Source of the DNA: Salticus scenicus
Lineage: Eukaryota > Arthropoda > Arachnida > Araneae > Salticidae
DNA length: 64,000 nucleotides
Direction of reading: 5' to 3'
Assembly (NCBI GenBank): GCA_963930645.1
Contig: OZ005651.1
Span: 327,698,527-327,762,526, forward strand
Below the pieces are notes generated by a model. That model saw only the letters and a list, made by a program, of their open reading frames with translations, was not told the DNA's origin and did no database searches. Shown piece after piece: positions 25,110 through 36,311 of the stretch; position 1 is the stretch's first letter, and each line of letters opens with the position of its first letter. Made by a program: the position numbers and the translations under genes.

Positions 25110-26325
25110 TAGAGCTGTACCGAGTACTTGGTATATACTCGGCACTTGGCTTACTTGGCCAAATTTAGGCTATGTATTCGGCCAATACCGAGTAGTTGTG
25201 GAAATTTCACTATTTTTATGCATTATTGAAAGAAATGTGTTAATGAGAGATATTTATTTTACAACTAAACTAAAAAAATATGAAAATATAAATACAGAGT
25301 CATTATAATTAAAATTTTTGCTATAACAGCTTTCTGCAGTTAAAATGGGCTGTTACCAAACTTAGTATAGAGATGATTCATGATCTGAGCTTTTAATTAT
25401 AACTATCAGATAATATCAATATGCATTATTTTATAAAAGCTTAGTACATGAAATTGTATTTATAAATCAGACAAAAATAAAATATTTTAGAAAAAAAAGA
25501 ACCTCTTTGTAATATTAACACAAAATTTTCGTTATACATTTGTGCAAATAAAAGTAACACACTCACTTTCAAATTGGTAAGAAAAGATTGATTTTGAATT
25601 TTATACTATAAAATAACATAAAAAACTATCACCTATTCGGATACAGTCTACCGTTGAGCAAAAGTTGCGTTTATTTAGTATTTTAAGAACAACAAAATAA
25701 TAATAATAAAAAAGAGTAGGGAGGGGCATTTAACCAAATAAAGGCTTTTATGGCATTTTACGTTATATATAAAAAAAGGTAAATACACTAAAACGTTATT
25801 TAAAACTTATTTTCATTAACAAATCTGTTGTTCCCAAAACCACCTGTCATTCTACATTTCTACGATCTGAAGATTAATGAAGCCTATCATGTTTGAAATT
25901 ATAAAATATTTTAATGTTACCCTTTCATATGTGAATTTCATGTATCTTAAATTAAGCCTTAGTGACTAGTAACTTTTATATTCTCTAAGAATTATCTGAG
26001 TATGTTAATTTCGCATCTAAAAAAGATATTAAGAGTAAAGTTATCAGTTATGGTTTTAGTAATCCACTATGCTGAAAGTATCAAAATATAGCAATGAACC
26101 TAATTATGTATGTACACTACAAAAGTTCTGCATGAAAGCATGCTGTTTACCATTTAACTAAATTTTATGTTCAAAAGCCTTTTTCTTTAATTTTAAGATG
26201 TGCAAATTTCTTCATATATGCATCAATTATTCTTTCTTACAACTTCTCGGTACTCGGCCGAGTAGTAAAAGGCTGAGTACTCGGTATTCGGCTACTCGGC
26301 CAAAGTGCTACTTGGTGCAGCACTA
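25110..26325. mobile_element. Non-autonomous hAT element with exact 8-bp TSD
   Basis: The left end reads TAGAGCTGTACCGAGTACTTGG. The right end, reverse complemented, reads TAGTGCTGCACCAAGTAG, and both continue into CGAGTA-rich subterminal sequence. The element is flanked by a perfect 8-bp duplication, GTATTTTT (25102-25109 and 26326-26333), as expected for the hAT superfamily. It is 1216 bp long and has no transposase ORF. The subterminal region repeats CGAGTA/ACTCGG many times, which is typical of hAT transposase binding clusters. It is inserted inside the 24494-27015 TIR element. It also holds a ~150-bp block (about 25618-25770) that is missing from the related copy at 29240-30010. Confidence 0.92.
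25618..25772 (+). mobile_element. Short ~150-bp mobile block nested in hAT
   Basis: This block begins near AACTATCACCTATTCGGATACAG and ends near GGCATTTTACGTTATATAT. It is absent from the sister hAT copy at 29240-30010, and it recurs in inverted orientation at about 28750-28875. Presence/absence between two copies plus a second location implies mobility. I cannot assign a class: no clear TIR, poly-A tail or target duplication is visible. Confidence 0.6.
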
Positions 26326-26333
26326 GTATTTTT
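26326..26333. other. Target-site duplication, right (hAT)
   Basis: GTATTTTT lies directly after the element end and is identical to 25102-25109. Confidence 0.9.
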
Positions 26334-27458
26334 CTTACACATTACATCAGTATGTGCACACAGATAAATGTGTTGGTTCCATAGGTTATTTGTATGCATG
26401 TGTGGCGAGAGGGTTGCAAATTGCAGTTTTAAAAAAAGATAAGATTAAAAGGGATTAAAGGAAACTTTTTCTTTTTTATCTCTGTAAGGGGGTTGGGGGT
26501 GAAATATGCTGCAAATGCCCAGGTGTCTAAACGACATAGTCCCTGTGCGGTAGGGGGAAAAATATGATATGGACTTGGACCTTTCAAAGTTAAACAAAAA
26601 TAAGTCTTAAAAAAAAAGCTAGGCATCAAATTTGACGACTGGAAATAATTTTATAGTCGTCAAATGCAATAATTTAGTCATATTTGACAACTAATGACTG
26701 CTAATTTCGGACACTGTTTATGAGAGTTAAAGCGAGTATAGACAAAACGAAGTTATAAACGCTTTTGAACTTTTTGGAGAGTGTTAATAACAAGGTAAAA
26801 ATAAATTTCAGCAGCTGTTTCGTTTTACACAAGTTTTTCTTGCTGTATCTTTTAATAATAATAATAATATTTATGTTCAGAACAAAAAATCGCCAATAAT
26901 GCGATAAATGCCAAAAGAGGTAACCTTTTTCAACAGTAACGTGGTTTCATCTTTGCACCTTTTCTTATATTCCTTTAATAATAGAATGCTCTGTCCACTC
27001 TTATAATAGGTCTATGAATAAACTACCAAAAAAAAAAAAAAAAAAAAAAAAGTTGTTAGGCCTATTACAACCGGTGCTATGTTCAGCTAAAGTCAAATTA
27101 TGCCGATAAGGGGTCCCACTACCCCACCTTACCCTAAGTAATTTTTTTTTTAAAGAACAATATTTTTGTTTGAACAAAAAAAAATAATGACTATAAAAAT
27201 CAAGAAAAAATTCTAAGCATAAAAAAAGTCAGTTATATCTATATTTCTCAATTATAATAAAACTGTAAATTTATAATAAAAGTCTATATATTGCATTAAA
27301 TATTTTTATACTTCAGTTTATAATTTGGATTTGTGGGGTAAATTTTAATTTGCAGATATAAACTTTATATTTTTACTGCATTTATTACCTACTCTTAATT
27401 TGCCTTAAAAAAATAAAATATATTTATTTACAGATATTCATTCTGGGAGTGTACTGCA

Positions 27459-27492
<34 letters not shown>

Positions 27493-27549
27493 AAATGACT
27501 TCATCAAATATCAATTCAAGATAATGTGCAACTTTTTATGTTGATTTAT

Positions 27550-28370
27550 AATATTAAGAGAAAAATCCTTCATATGAAATTTACATTGAAATCTATGTGA
27601 AAAATTGTGGGAGAAAGGTTTCTACATTTCTAGTTTTTGCTTGTAAATATTTATTTATTATTACTCGTCACAGTTATAAAAGTAATAAACTGATCTGTCA
27701 AAGAGAATCTGTCAAAGTTCCATACATGCATCTTCATATACACTGATTTTCAAAAGATTACATTGATTAAATTGTTATTTAGTATTTTGAATAAAATATG
27801 TATTTATTATATACAATTGTTATAAAAAAGCAGTGAAATCTCTCTTCAGTTATGATATCTCTTTCTGTTTTCTATTTCAAAAGCAAATTATTCTCACTTA
27901 TGCAATTGCATAGGAAAAATTGTATGAGAAAAATTTCCAGATATTAAATATTATTTTTGTTTTGTAAATATCTGTATTGATTATTTGTCACTGTTATATT
28001 AAGCATTGAAAGATTGAACTGATCAAATATCTGCCAAATTTAGTGTGCCTCTTAATTTATTAGCTTTCCAAAAATACTTTATAACATCACATTTAGTTTT
28101 ATAAGTAGAATGTGTAATATTTGTAAATATTCATAGATTATTAAATAAATAAGTAAAAAAAATTCTCTCGTAAAATTGCATATTGCATTTAAAATTTTGT
28201 GAAAATCTGCATGATAAAATTTACCAAATATTGAATTTTTGTTTCATTATTATCAGTATTAATTATTTGTCACTCTTACAAAAGCAGTAAATTGATCACA
28301 TATCTGCCAAATTGAATGTGTATCTTCATGTATGTTGCTTTATAAAAATATTTTATTATACACTAGCAGG
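27550..28370. repeat. ~300-bp diverged tandem repeat, three units
   Basis: Blocks TTATTACTCGTCACAGTTATAAAAGTAATAAACTGATC (27657), TTATTTGTCACTGTTATATTAAGCATTGAAAG (27980) and TTATTTGTCACTCTTACAAAAGCAGTAAATTGATC (28264) mark successive units. Each is followed by ATCTGCCAAA/ATCTGTCAAA and TATCTTCAT-type sequence. Confidence 0.7.
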
Positions 28371-28372
28371 CT

Positions 28373-28714
28373 ACGCCCACTTCGCTGGTCACTATTTTTA
28401 AATGAATCACTATAATTAATGAATTCTCAAAATTGCATTAATTTTTATCATGTGATAAAAAAAGAGAAAAAAAAATTCTGATCAAGAAAAATGTCACATC
28501 GGGTCCCCACTGCCTTCGGCAGCGCGGACCTGTGCACAATGCGCGCAAACGAATGCATATATATGAGCGCTGTGCTCGTGTATTCCTTCATCACCCTTAT
28601 GATTTCTCAAAATTCCATGTTATTTCTCATAAACTTTCATTCTTAAGAAAAGGAATTAATAAAACCAATCAATGCGGAAAACGATGGATGCGGGAACAAT
28701 AGTTTGGGGTTTCA

Positions 28715-28750
<36 letters not shown>
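28373..28750 (-). mobile_element. Helitron 3' end (short copy)
   Basis: The reverse complement ends GACCAGCGAAGTGGGCGTAGCCTGCTAG followed by T, the same end as the 37392 element, and the next ~130 bp are also similar. The 5' limit is unclear. The TA tract at 28720-28747 could be the degenerate TCTATATATA start, which would make the copy ~380 bp. Confidence 0.62.
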
Positions 28751-28751
<1 letters not shown>

Positions 28752-28875
28752 TCGTAAAAGTGCCTTTACTCTATTTAATTCCCCCACCCCCCTTTCTGCT
28801 TTTCACATTTTGTTTGTTCTTAAAATACCAGATAAACAGCGATAGGCTGTATCCGAATAAGTGATAGTTTAGCAT
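28750..28875 (-). mobile_element. Second copy (inverted) of the ~150-bp block
   Basis: The reverse complement reads AACTATCACTTATTCGGATACAGCC and then GGTATTTTAAGAACAAACAAAATG, a G-rich tract, and AAAGGCACTTTTACG. This matches 25618-25772 in order. It abuts the TA microsatellite at the edge of the Helitron fragment at 28373. Confidence 0.6.
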
Positions 28876-29239
28876 TATTTATTCACCTTTGTATACCTAT
28901 ATAAACATTGACTTGTATTATATAAAATCGGACACTGGTTATATGAAAATGGAAACCGTAAGCTTCCTAAAATAGCATGAAATCACCTTCAGGCATCATT
29001 TTTTATTCCTAACTTTTGATCAGATTTTAAAAAATCTATTTTGTCATGATAAACATTTTCTTTATGATTTACAAAATGCTAGTTTTTATCATCTTAAAAA
29101 AAATCTTACATTGTTAGTTACATGGTATTTGACTTATTTCAAAAATCAGTTTGCCAGCAGATAATTAAAAACTTTTTTCTACTGTTTGTTCTGTTTTAAA
29201 TAAGTTTTTATTTTTTGATTAATTTATTATTATTATTAT

Positions 29240-30010
29240 AAGTATAAATGCATAAAATTGTATTTATAAAATAGACAAAAATAAAATATTTTAGAAGAAA
29301 GAACCCTATAAGGGTTCTTTCTTCTAAGGGTTCTTCTATTATATAATAATAAATACTAAAATAGTAGATAAAACATTAGTTACATATTTGTGCAAATAAA
29401 AGTAAGACGCTTTTAAAACTGTAAGAAAAGATTGATTTTTAATTTAAAAAATAATTATGAAAAAGGTAAATACCCTGAAATATTATTAAAAATATATTTT
29501 AATAATCAAATCTGTTGTTTTGCAAATTATGGCCCAAAACACCTATTTTTTTAACTCTTCTAGAATTTGAAGATTAATGAAGTCTATCATGTTTGAAAAG
29601 ATAAAATATTTATTTTAATATTCTCATTTCATACATCTTAAATAAGCCTGAGTATATAGGAACTTATATTCTCTAAGAATTATCTAAGAATGATTCGCAT
29701 CTGAGAAAGACTATATAATAAAGAATGAAATTATCAGTTATTATGGTTTTAATAATCCACTAAGCTGGACGTATCAAATATAACAATGAACCTAATTGTG
29801 TATACTATACACTACAAAAGTTCTGAAACATTTCATGAAAACATGCTGTTTGCCATTTAACTTAATTTTGTGTTCAAAAGGCCTTTTTTCAATTTCAACA
29901 TGTGAAAAATTCTTCATATATACATCAATTATTCTTTCTTCGGTACTCAGTCGAGTAGTAAAAGGCCGAGTACTCGGTACTCGGTCAAAGTGCTACTCGG
30001 TGCAGCACTA
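29240..30010. mobile_element. Truncated second copy of the same hAT family
   Basis: Collinear with 25433-26325. It shares, for example, the tract around TATTTATAAA..GACAAAAATAAAATATTTTAG, the CACTACAAAAGTTCTG block, and the right end with CGAGTAGTAAAAGGCCGAGTACTCGG finishing in GTGCAGCACTA. The left third, including the left TIR, is missing. It lacks the ~150-bp block present in the 25110 copy, so it shows the empty site for that block. It also carries a private 33-bp hairpin at 29293-29325. No 8-bp duplication can be assigned because the left end is lost. Confidence 0.82.
29293..29325. repeat. Perfect 15-bp-stem hairpin
   Basis: AGAAGAAAGAACCCT-ATA-AGGGTTCTTTCTTCT. It is present only in this hAT copy; the sister copy reads AAAAAAGAACCTCTTTG at this place. 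Confidence 0.85.
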
Positions 30011-30019
30011 ATTGTGAAT

Positions 30020-32180
30020 ATTCTAAAACTAAACAGAATTTAAGAAAAAGAAGAGGTAATTATCATAACGAATTTCTTTCTAGAATAATGTGAGGTTTGG
30101 CTGCTAGTAGCAGCAAAATTGTTGAAACACACATCCATATTTTTCTTTTTCTTTAGTTTGATCGCTAATTTTTATCATGAACTTAATTTTTTATAAACAG
30201 TATAAGACTAAGATCATGACTCGATAAATATTTACTTAACAAAATTGTATTAGGTGTATATCTTTTAAACAGAAATTATTGCTAGTGCATCAATAATTTT
30301 GCTGCCGACTGTACAAGGTAATTAATAAGGTATGGCTCAGACCATGAAAGGGTTCATTTCATCAAAATTCTTTTGATTTTTACTTTTTTCGATTTCTTCT
30401 ATTTTTAAGCACAGTTTGCGAACATAAAATCATATTTTTTAATAGTTGGTGGTATTGGATAATGGATGTAATCCTCTATTCAAAAAAATTAATCTGGAAG
30501 TTTGAGATTTTATTATTATTATTATTATTGTTATTATTTAACTTTAAATGTAACACCTTTATGAGATTTTTCAAGTACAATTCAATTTTGGATATTTTAA
30601 GCAAATAAAGAAATATTGAGTTATTTCAACTAAACCTCCAATTATAAGATATGATGTGATTCATTTTATCTATTTGATTTCCTTAAATTTTAATCAAAAT
30701 ATTGCTGTTTATATTTAGGCAATTAATTGTATTTCCTGTTGCTTGCATAAAAAAACATTTTTTTTTTCCACATTAGAAATTAGTTTTAAAAAGTTATTTT
30801 AAAAAATATGTTTTTATATAAGATTTTTCTCTAAAATTTTCAACAATGCCAATTTTGTAATTAAAGCAATTTTTTTTTTAATTATTATATTACTATTGAA
30901 TTTTTAATGAAGATTATGACAATGCCGTAACTTTCTGAGTCACTCTCAGAATCCGAGACCATAAATAAGGTGACTTAAGAGAATTGCTGCCTGAGTTTGA
31001 AAAACATCATCGTATCATCATTTACCAAATGAATATTTTGAAAAATAGACACACATGCTCAGCAGTATAGTAGTGCATTAATTTATCAATATATTCTTTT
31101 TTTGTTATGTTGCCAAATGCTTTATAATTATGTTCTTACAAACTTATTGAATAGACATTTAAAATTCTGATTAGCAAGCATAGATCTCCTGTATTATAAT
31201 AAATAACCTATTTCTCATTCAAGTTGCTCAAAACATATATCTGGTAACTTTCAAAATGATGACTTTAATCAGAAACTTTTGTTTTTCACACTGTATATAG
31301 AATTACTATGACTAATAAAAGAAAATTTAAATATATCATGCAAAAGATTTACTAAAAAAATTGTTTTTTTGGTTGGAAAATTTTCCGGAAAAACATGGTA
31401 GAAAATTTTCCAAAAAAGAAAATTTTCCAACCCACATCACTACATATAAAAAAGTTTTTTTTTTTTTTTTATCTTATAATTATTTTTAAAATTATGTTAA
31501 ATGCTGAAATTTCAATGAAAATTTTTATCAATATTAAAAGAAAAAAAAACTGGAGTGACTCCACTTGAAAATTTAATATAATATTAAATTTCAATGCATA
31601 TAAATGCAAATTTTCATACCTTTATGGTAGTAATTTAAAAGAGATATATACTGTCCATCATCTCTTTAATTAAAAATAGAATTGCATTATGTAATTCATA
31701 TTAAAATTTAGTTCAACAAGTCATGCAATACCTCTAATTTTTAATCGTACAACATTAAAACATGCTATTGACTATAACCCAAAATGAAAGAACATAATGC
31801 ATTATTTAATAGCACAGTAATTTCATTCATTGAGGTAAAATACTTACGGTATCTTTTAATTATCAATCAGTATATAATTTAATAGAACTTTTTTTTATTT
31901 TATTAATAAGACTTTATAAAATTTTTATAACTTAAAAGGCAATAAGTTGTTCACCTTAGATATACAAATTTCTATATTTGAATTTTTGTGTTTTGTAAAG
32001 ATAATAAATATCTGTTTTTTATACTTAAATAGAAATCATTAGCTCTCATAAGAAACAGATAATACACTTCTAAGAATTATTTTTAACCATGGGAGGCATA
32101 TAAACTAAGCACTTTTTTATTAGTTTTTTATTTCCCTAAATATGACTACTTCATTGTTAAAATATACCAAAAAGTGTAAA
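30020..32180. other. AT-rich stretch without recognisable genes
   Basis: Only the GAAAATTTTCC cluster (31370) and short ATT/poly-T repeats stand out. Confidence 0.6.
31370..31445. repeat. Three copies of GAAAATTTTCC
   Basis: The self-complementary motif GAAAATTTTCC occurs at 31376-31386, 31401-31411 and 31418-31428. It is then followed by AACCCACATCACTA, which reversed (TAGTGATGTGGGTT) looks like a hAT-type end. It may be one terminus of an element whose other end was not found. Confidence 0.4.
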
Positions 32181-32244
32181 ATTTAAGGTTTTTGACGTGG
32201 CAGTTTAAACTGTGGTTTAAACCATCAAAAACCTGCCAACCCTG
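32180..32244 (-). mobile_element. hAT-type terminal fragment
   Basis: Reverse complemented, it reads CAGGGTTGGCAGGTTTTTGA, then TGGTTTAAACC, CAGTTTAAACTG and TCAAAAACC. CAGGGTTGGCAGGTTTTTGA is a hAT terminal sequence type I recall from animals. Only this end is present. Confidence 0.45.
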
Positions 32245-32334
32245 ATATTATTTATTAAATTTAGTTTATTCCAGTTACTGCACTTCTGTCAAGCACTCTT
32301 TCAGTGCTCAAAATGAAATTGAAAATAAATTTTG

Positions 32335-32650
32335 AAACAGATTATCGTTAGCAAGCGCATTTTTTAAAAACCATTTTCATATTCAGAAAATTCAAAATCG
32401 TTAAATTAGTACCCATTTTCCAAAAATTGATTTTTTAAATTTTTAGTATTTCATTTTGTGGTTAAAAAAAGCAATTTGTGTGAAAATTCGCATTTTTGAA
32501 CTAAAAAAATATATACAATTTTTAAAAAACGAATATCTTTGAAAATGAGTACCAATTTAATGGTTGTGAATTTTCTGAAAATGAAAACGGAATTTAAAAA
32601 ATACATTTGGTACTGAGTAATTATGAAAATAAATCTTCCCATAACATAGG
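32335..32650. mobile_element. Related palindromic foldback
   Basis: CCATTTTCATATTCAGAAAATTC pairs with GAATTTTCTGAAAATGAAAACGG, and TTAAATTAGTACCCATTTTCC pairs with GAAAATGAGTACCAATTTAA. The order AATTTAA..TTTTCTGAA.TGAAAAC.GAATTTAAA matches the right arm of the 11775-12132 element. Confidence 0.65.
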
Positions 32651-33014
32651 CCATAGCTGTTACCAAGATTAGGTATTTTCCTCTCTTAAGAATAACTTCT
32701 TCACATCCCACATCATTATCACTTAAATTAGCATTAAAAAATTTGTTTTTAATTAGTTAATAGATTGTGAATAGCTCCGAAGTCATGATATTGATATCAA
32801 AGTTCACATACTCATCAAAATTTATATTTAGAATGGTTATAATAATGACCGGTCAAGAAATTTTTTAAGTATTAGAAAAGTGAAAAGACATAACTAATAT
32901 TGTGTAACTTATAAACAAAGATATTTTTATGAATAGAAATGAATCAGGACTTCACTAAAAGCACGTATAAATGTAAAAGATGTATAAATTGGATTTTTTT
33001 GTATATATAATGGA

Positions 33015-33860
33015 AATTTTGTGATTACGATAACTCTTGACATAATACTCAAAATTGAATTGAACCAAAGTTATACAGCTAACTTATCTTACAAATATCT
33101 TTGATGAGTTCGTTAACTAAGTTGCTCTGCTGTTTGTTTTCAAGTAGCAGCTACATGAAAATTTCAAATCCACATTGAAAAAGCTTAGTTAAGACTATAA
33201 TTTGCTTGAATTTTGATGTTTACATTGACCACATAAAAGTCTCAATCAAGTATTTATTAATGAATTTTATCTGCCATTTTTAACAAAATAACCAATATCT
33301 TAAGTACGGCCATTTCAAATCAGGATACCACTTGTAAATTTATCATCAGAATAACTTTTGAAATACTGAATCAGTTCAAGTTGGACATTGAACTTATCAC
33401 ACAAATATCTTGGATGAATTTTGTTCCAACATTGTTTCCAAGTTGCAGCCACTTGAAATCAGGCTGGTATAGGAAAATGTGCCACCACAATAACTTTTAG
33501 AATACTAAACTGGTTCAAATCAAAGTTGGAAAGTGAACTTACAAATCAAATATCTTGGCTAAGTTTGCTAGGCAACTTGCTCCACCATTTTGTTTCCAAG
33601 TGGCGGCCACTTAAATTTTTTTTATTACAATAATTTTTCTAATACTGAATCAGTTCGAATCATATTTGCACAGTTGACATATCATTCAAGTATCTTTGAT
33701 AAGTTCACTGGGCATTTCAGTCACTCTGTCCTTTTGTTTCTAAATGGTGACCACTTGAAAATTATCACAATAACTTTTGAACTGATTTGCTTAAAACTCC
33801 ATATATACATAGCCCTCAATAAATCCACGAAATTCATTAATAAAATGTAGCTGCCATTTT
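33015..33860. repeat. ~140-bp diverged tandem repeat, about five to six units
   Basis: ATCAGAATAACTTTTGAAATACTGAATCAGTTCAAG (33343), CACCACAATAACTTTTAGAATACTAAACTGGTTCAAATC (33483), ATTACAATAATTTTTCTAATACTGAATCAGTTCGAATC (33624) and ATCACAATAACTTTTGAACTG (33765) are spaced ~140 bp. GTTTCCAAGTTGCAGCCACTTG (33437) and TTTCCAAGTGGCGGCCACTTAA (33593) are a second landmark. Confidence 0.78.
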
Positions 33861-34633
33861 GAAAAAAATGGTGGCGACTTCATAAGAAAAGATAAATCAA
33901 CCTAACCTTCCTATGAGCCGGAAGGACTTGTTTTAATTTTTTGATCAATAACCTCTAAAAAGTAATGATATCAGTACAAAAACCCTTAACGGGTTAAAAG
34001 TTTGTGACGCAGCTACTTCATCGCTATAAGAATTTGAAATATGGGTCTTAAAAATAATTATATCAAATTTTAAGTGACGCTTTACTATTAGTTAAAATAT
34101 ACATAGATTTTCTTATTTGATCATTTGCTTTTTTCTTTTATTTATATTTACAATGCAAACATAATATTTTTAACTTCAAGATAAGACAAATATGTAAAAT
34201 ATACTCACTGATGATTTTCATTTGCATTTCAATTTCAAAATAACAGTTTCAAAAGGAATTATATAAAAATTTCAGTGACACCTCAGTGTCATTTTAAACG
34301 ATTTGTCTTTAGATTCCATTAAAATTACCTTTGCTTTGTCTAATAAAGTATATTTACAGATTGAAACAGTGCTTTTAATTTTCAAATATACTGTCAAATA
34401 ATCACACTTTCACTGAGTTTGCATTATAAATTGAAATTATTTATTTCAATAAATTGATTTGTCTTTTGCGCCATGCTATCCAAAACTGCAAGTAAAATTT
34501 ATGTAAATGTTACTTTGTATCATAGTATCCAACTAAGTGAAAATTTGGGCAAAGAGATAGTGTGATGTAAAGAAAACATTTGTACAAATTTCACTTGCAG
34601 AAGAATTACATCAAAGAATTAGATGTAACAAGT

Positions 34634-35336
34634 TGTGAGGTCGAGACTATAGACCATCACCAAAGTTGGGACTGTCAAATCACTTCGTCACCAGTGACTC
34701 GGCGAAAGTCTTGGTCGGATGAGTGTTATGTCGACATGGTGCTGAAATGAAAGAATTAGGTGCTGAGAGTTAGATGAATGAGAAGTGATTTTAAAAGGTT
34801 TTGATTGAAATGAAGAGAAAGGAAGTTGTAGAATGTAGTATAAGATGGAGATTGTTTTGGTAGATAAAAATAGTGAATTGGTAGTGAGAAGGAATTGGTA
34901 GCTGCTTAGTGTGAGAGGAGGTGGAGTAAGGAGTAATGTTGGTGGTGATAGTTTTATGCTTATGTTAAGTAATGGTAGAGAGGTGTAGTGTTGTAGCGTA
35001 AAGTAAGAGAAGAATCTGTAGCGCCTCGGGAATCCAGCCGACGATTCTGGTGTGAGAATAGTTAGTGGTACCAGAGAGCAGTCATCGACAAGATCAGTAT
35101 TGGTGAAATAAGTTACCTTTTACATTATGTTTTGTTGAAGTTATTTCCTGGGGTATATTGAGAGTTAAAATTGAGTTAGCCCAACACCCGCCTTGATATT
35201 GAACGTTAAATAAACTGTGTTATTTTGTATTTAAAACTTCGTCTCGAGTTCTTCTTATTATCTAATTAAGTAATTAAGTTAATCTTTAAGATTAAGATTG
35301 AGGAATCGAGATCATGGCAGACGCGAATTCCTCACA
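34634..35336 (+). mobile_element. Probable solo LTR of a retrotransposon
   Basis: The segment starts TGTGAGG and ends CCTCACA, a TG...CA terminus with a 7-bp inverted repeat. It is flanked by the exact 4-bp direct repeat AAGT (34630-34633 and 35337-35340). At 703 bp its base composition differs sharply from its surroundings: the + strand is rich in G and A. Near the 3' third AATAAA (in GTTAAATAAACTG) could be a poly-A signal, giving a U3-R-U5 reading on +. No second LTR, gag or pol was found in the window, so it would be a solo LTR. A 4-bp duplication suits Ty3/Gypsy-type integration. The short TSD leaves some doubt. Confidence 0.65.
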
Positions 35337-35344
35337 AAGTAATT

Positions 35345-36280
35345 TATGATTTATATATGTTTGTTTATATATACAGATATATCAAACCACCTTTAATAAA
35401 TCTCGACATATTTCTTAAAATAGAAATTGAATTCTTTTTAACACTTTTAACACTATTTGTTTATTATGTATTAAAAGTATAATTAAATTTCTAAAAACGT
35501 ATTTTCTTTGGAGAGTACTATATCATTTCTAGAATTTGACACATCTCTTAGTATACTCGTATGAGAGCACTAATCTATCTAAATAAATAAATAATGAAAA
35601 AAAAAAAATAAAATAAAATAAAACACGTATTTTTTCTTCACCTTTACATTTCACAGACAGGCTTCATCTCAAAGAAAAAATAAATTTTCAATAAAGGGAC
35701 ATCTCCAGTCAAGGTTATTCATCCTTCGTCCTGTAGCACATTAAACTTTATTCATTTTAAATGGTTATAATTCTTAACAGAGAATTAATAAGACATCAGA
35801 AAAGATTTCATATATATTCACGCCTTTAAGAAATGTTGAATAATTATCGAGTGCAGGTTGACAAACATACCCAGCTCAAGAACATGGCTTGGAATAACGA
35901 TCTTAAAATGATCACCCTACCTTCACCCATCAAACGCCGCTATACTGGCGCTAAAAATTTGGATACGTCGGATTTCAATGTGCATTTCTAATCATATATA
36001 GTTTAAATAATGAAAAAAATATATATTTTCTTAGAAGACATGATATTGTTCCAAAATGGGAGATTTGACATCTAATTGGGTATAACAGATGTTCAAAAAC
36101 TGTAAAACCTTTTTAAATTACTTTTCTTGATCCCTGTTTCTTATAATTTAAGAAAAGAACTGTTTTATTTCATGCCCATTGTTTTAAACACATGCACTCT
36201 AGTGAGTTATTTATTTATTTTTTCTTTGCTAATGGCTTGCTGCAAAACAAACATTTTTGTTTCAATAATTGAAAATATAC

Positions 36281-36311
<31 letters not shown>

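Larger units (their letters stand above)
24494..27015. mobile_element. TIR element interrupted by the hAT insertion
   Basis: Both ends carry a 23-bp perfect inverted repeat beginning ATAGACCTATTATAAGAG (24494-24516 and 26993-27015). With the nested hAT and its duplicated 8 bp removed, the element is about 1.3 kb. The flanks GAATGAAC (left) and GAATAAAC (right) could be a mutated 8-bp duplication but are not placed exactly against the TIR, so this is uncertain. A related right end lies at about 42290-42475. No transposase is recognisable. The superfamily is unresolved; a P-like or hAT-like origin is possible. Confidence 0.75.

Noticed and set aside
33015..33860. CRISPR-like array
   Set aside because: The units are long, diverged and contiguous, with no short identical repeats separated by unique spacers. 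The DNA is eukaryotic.
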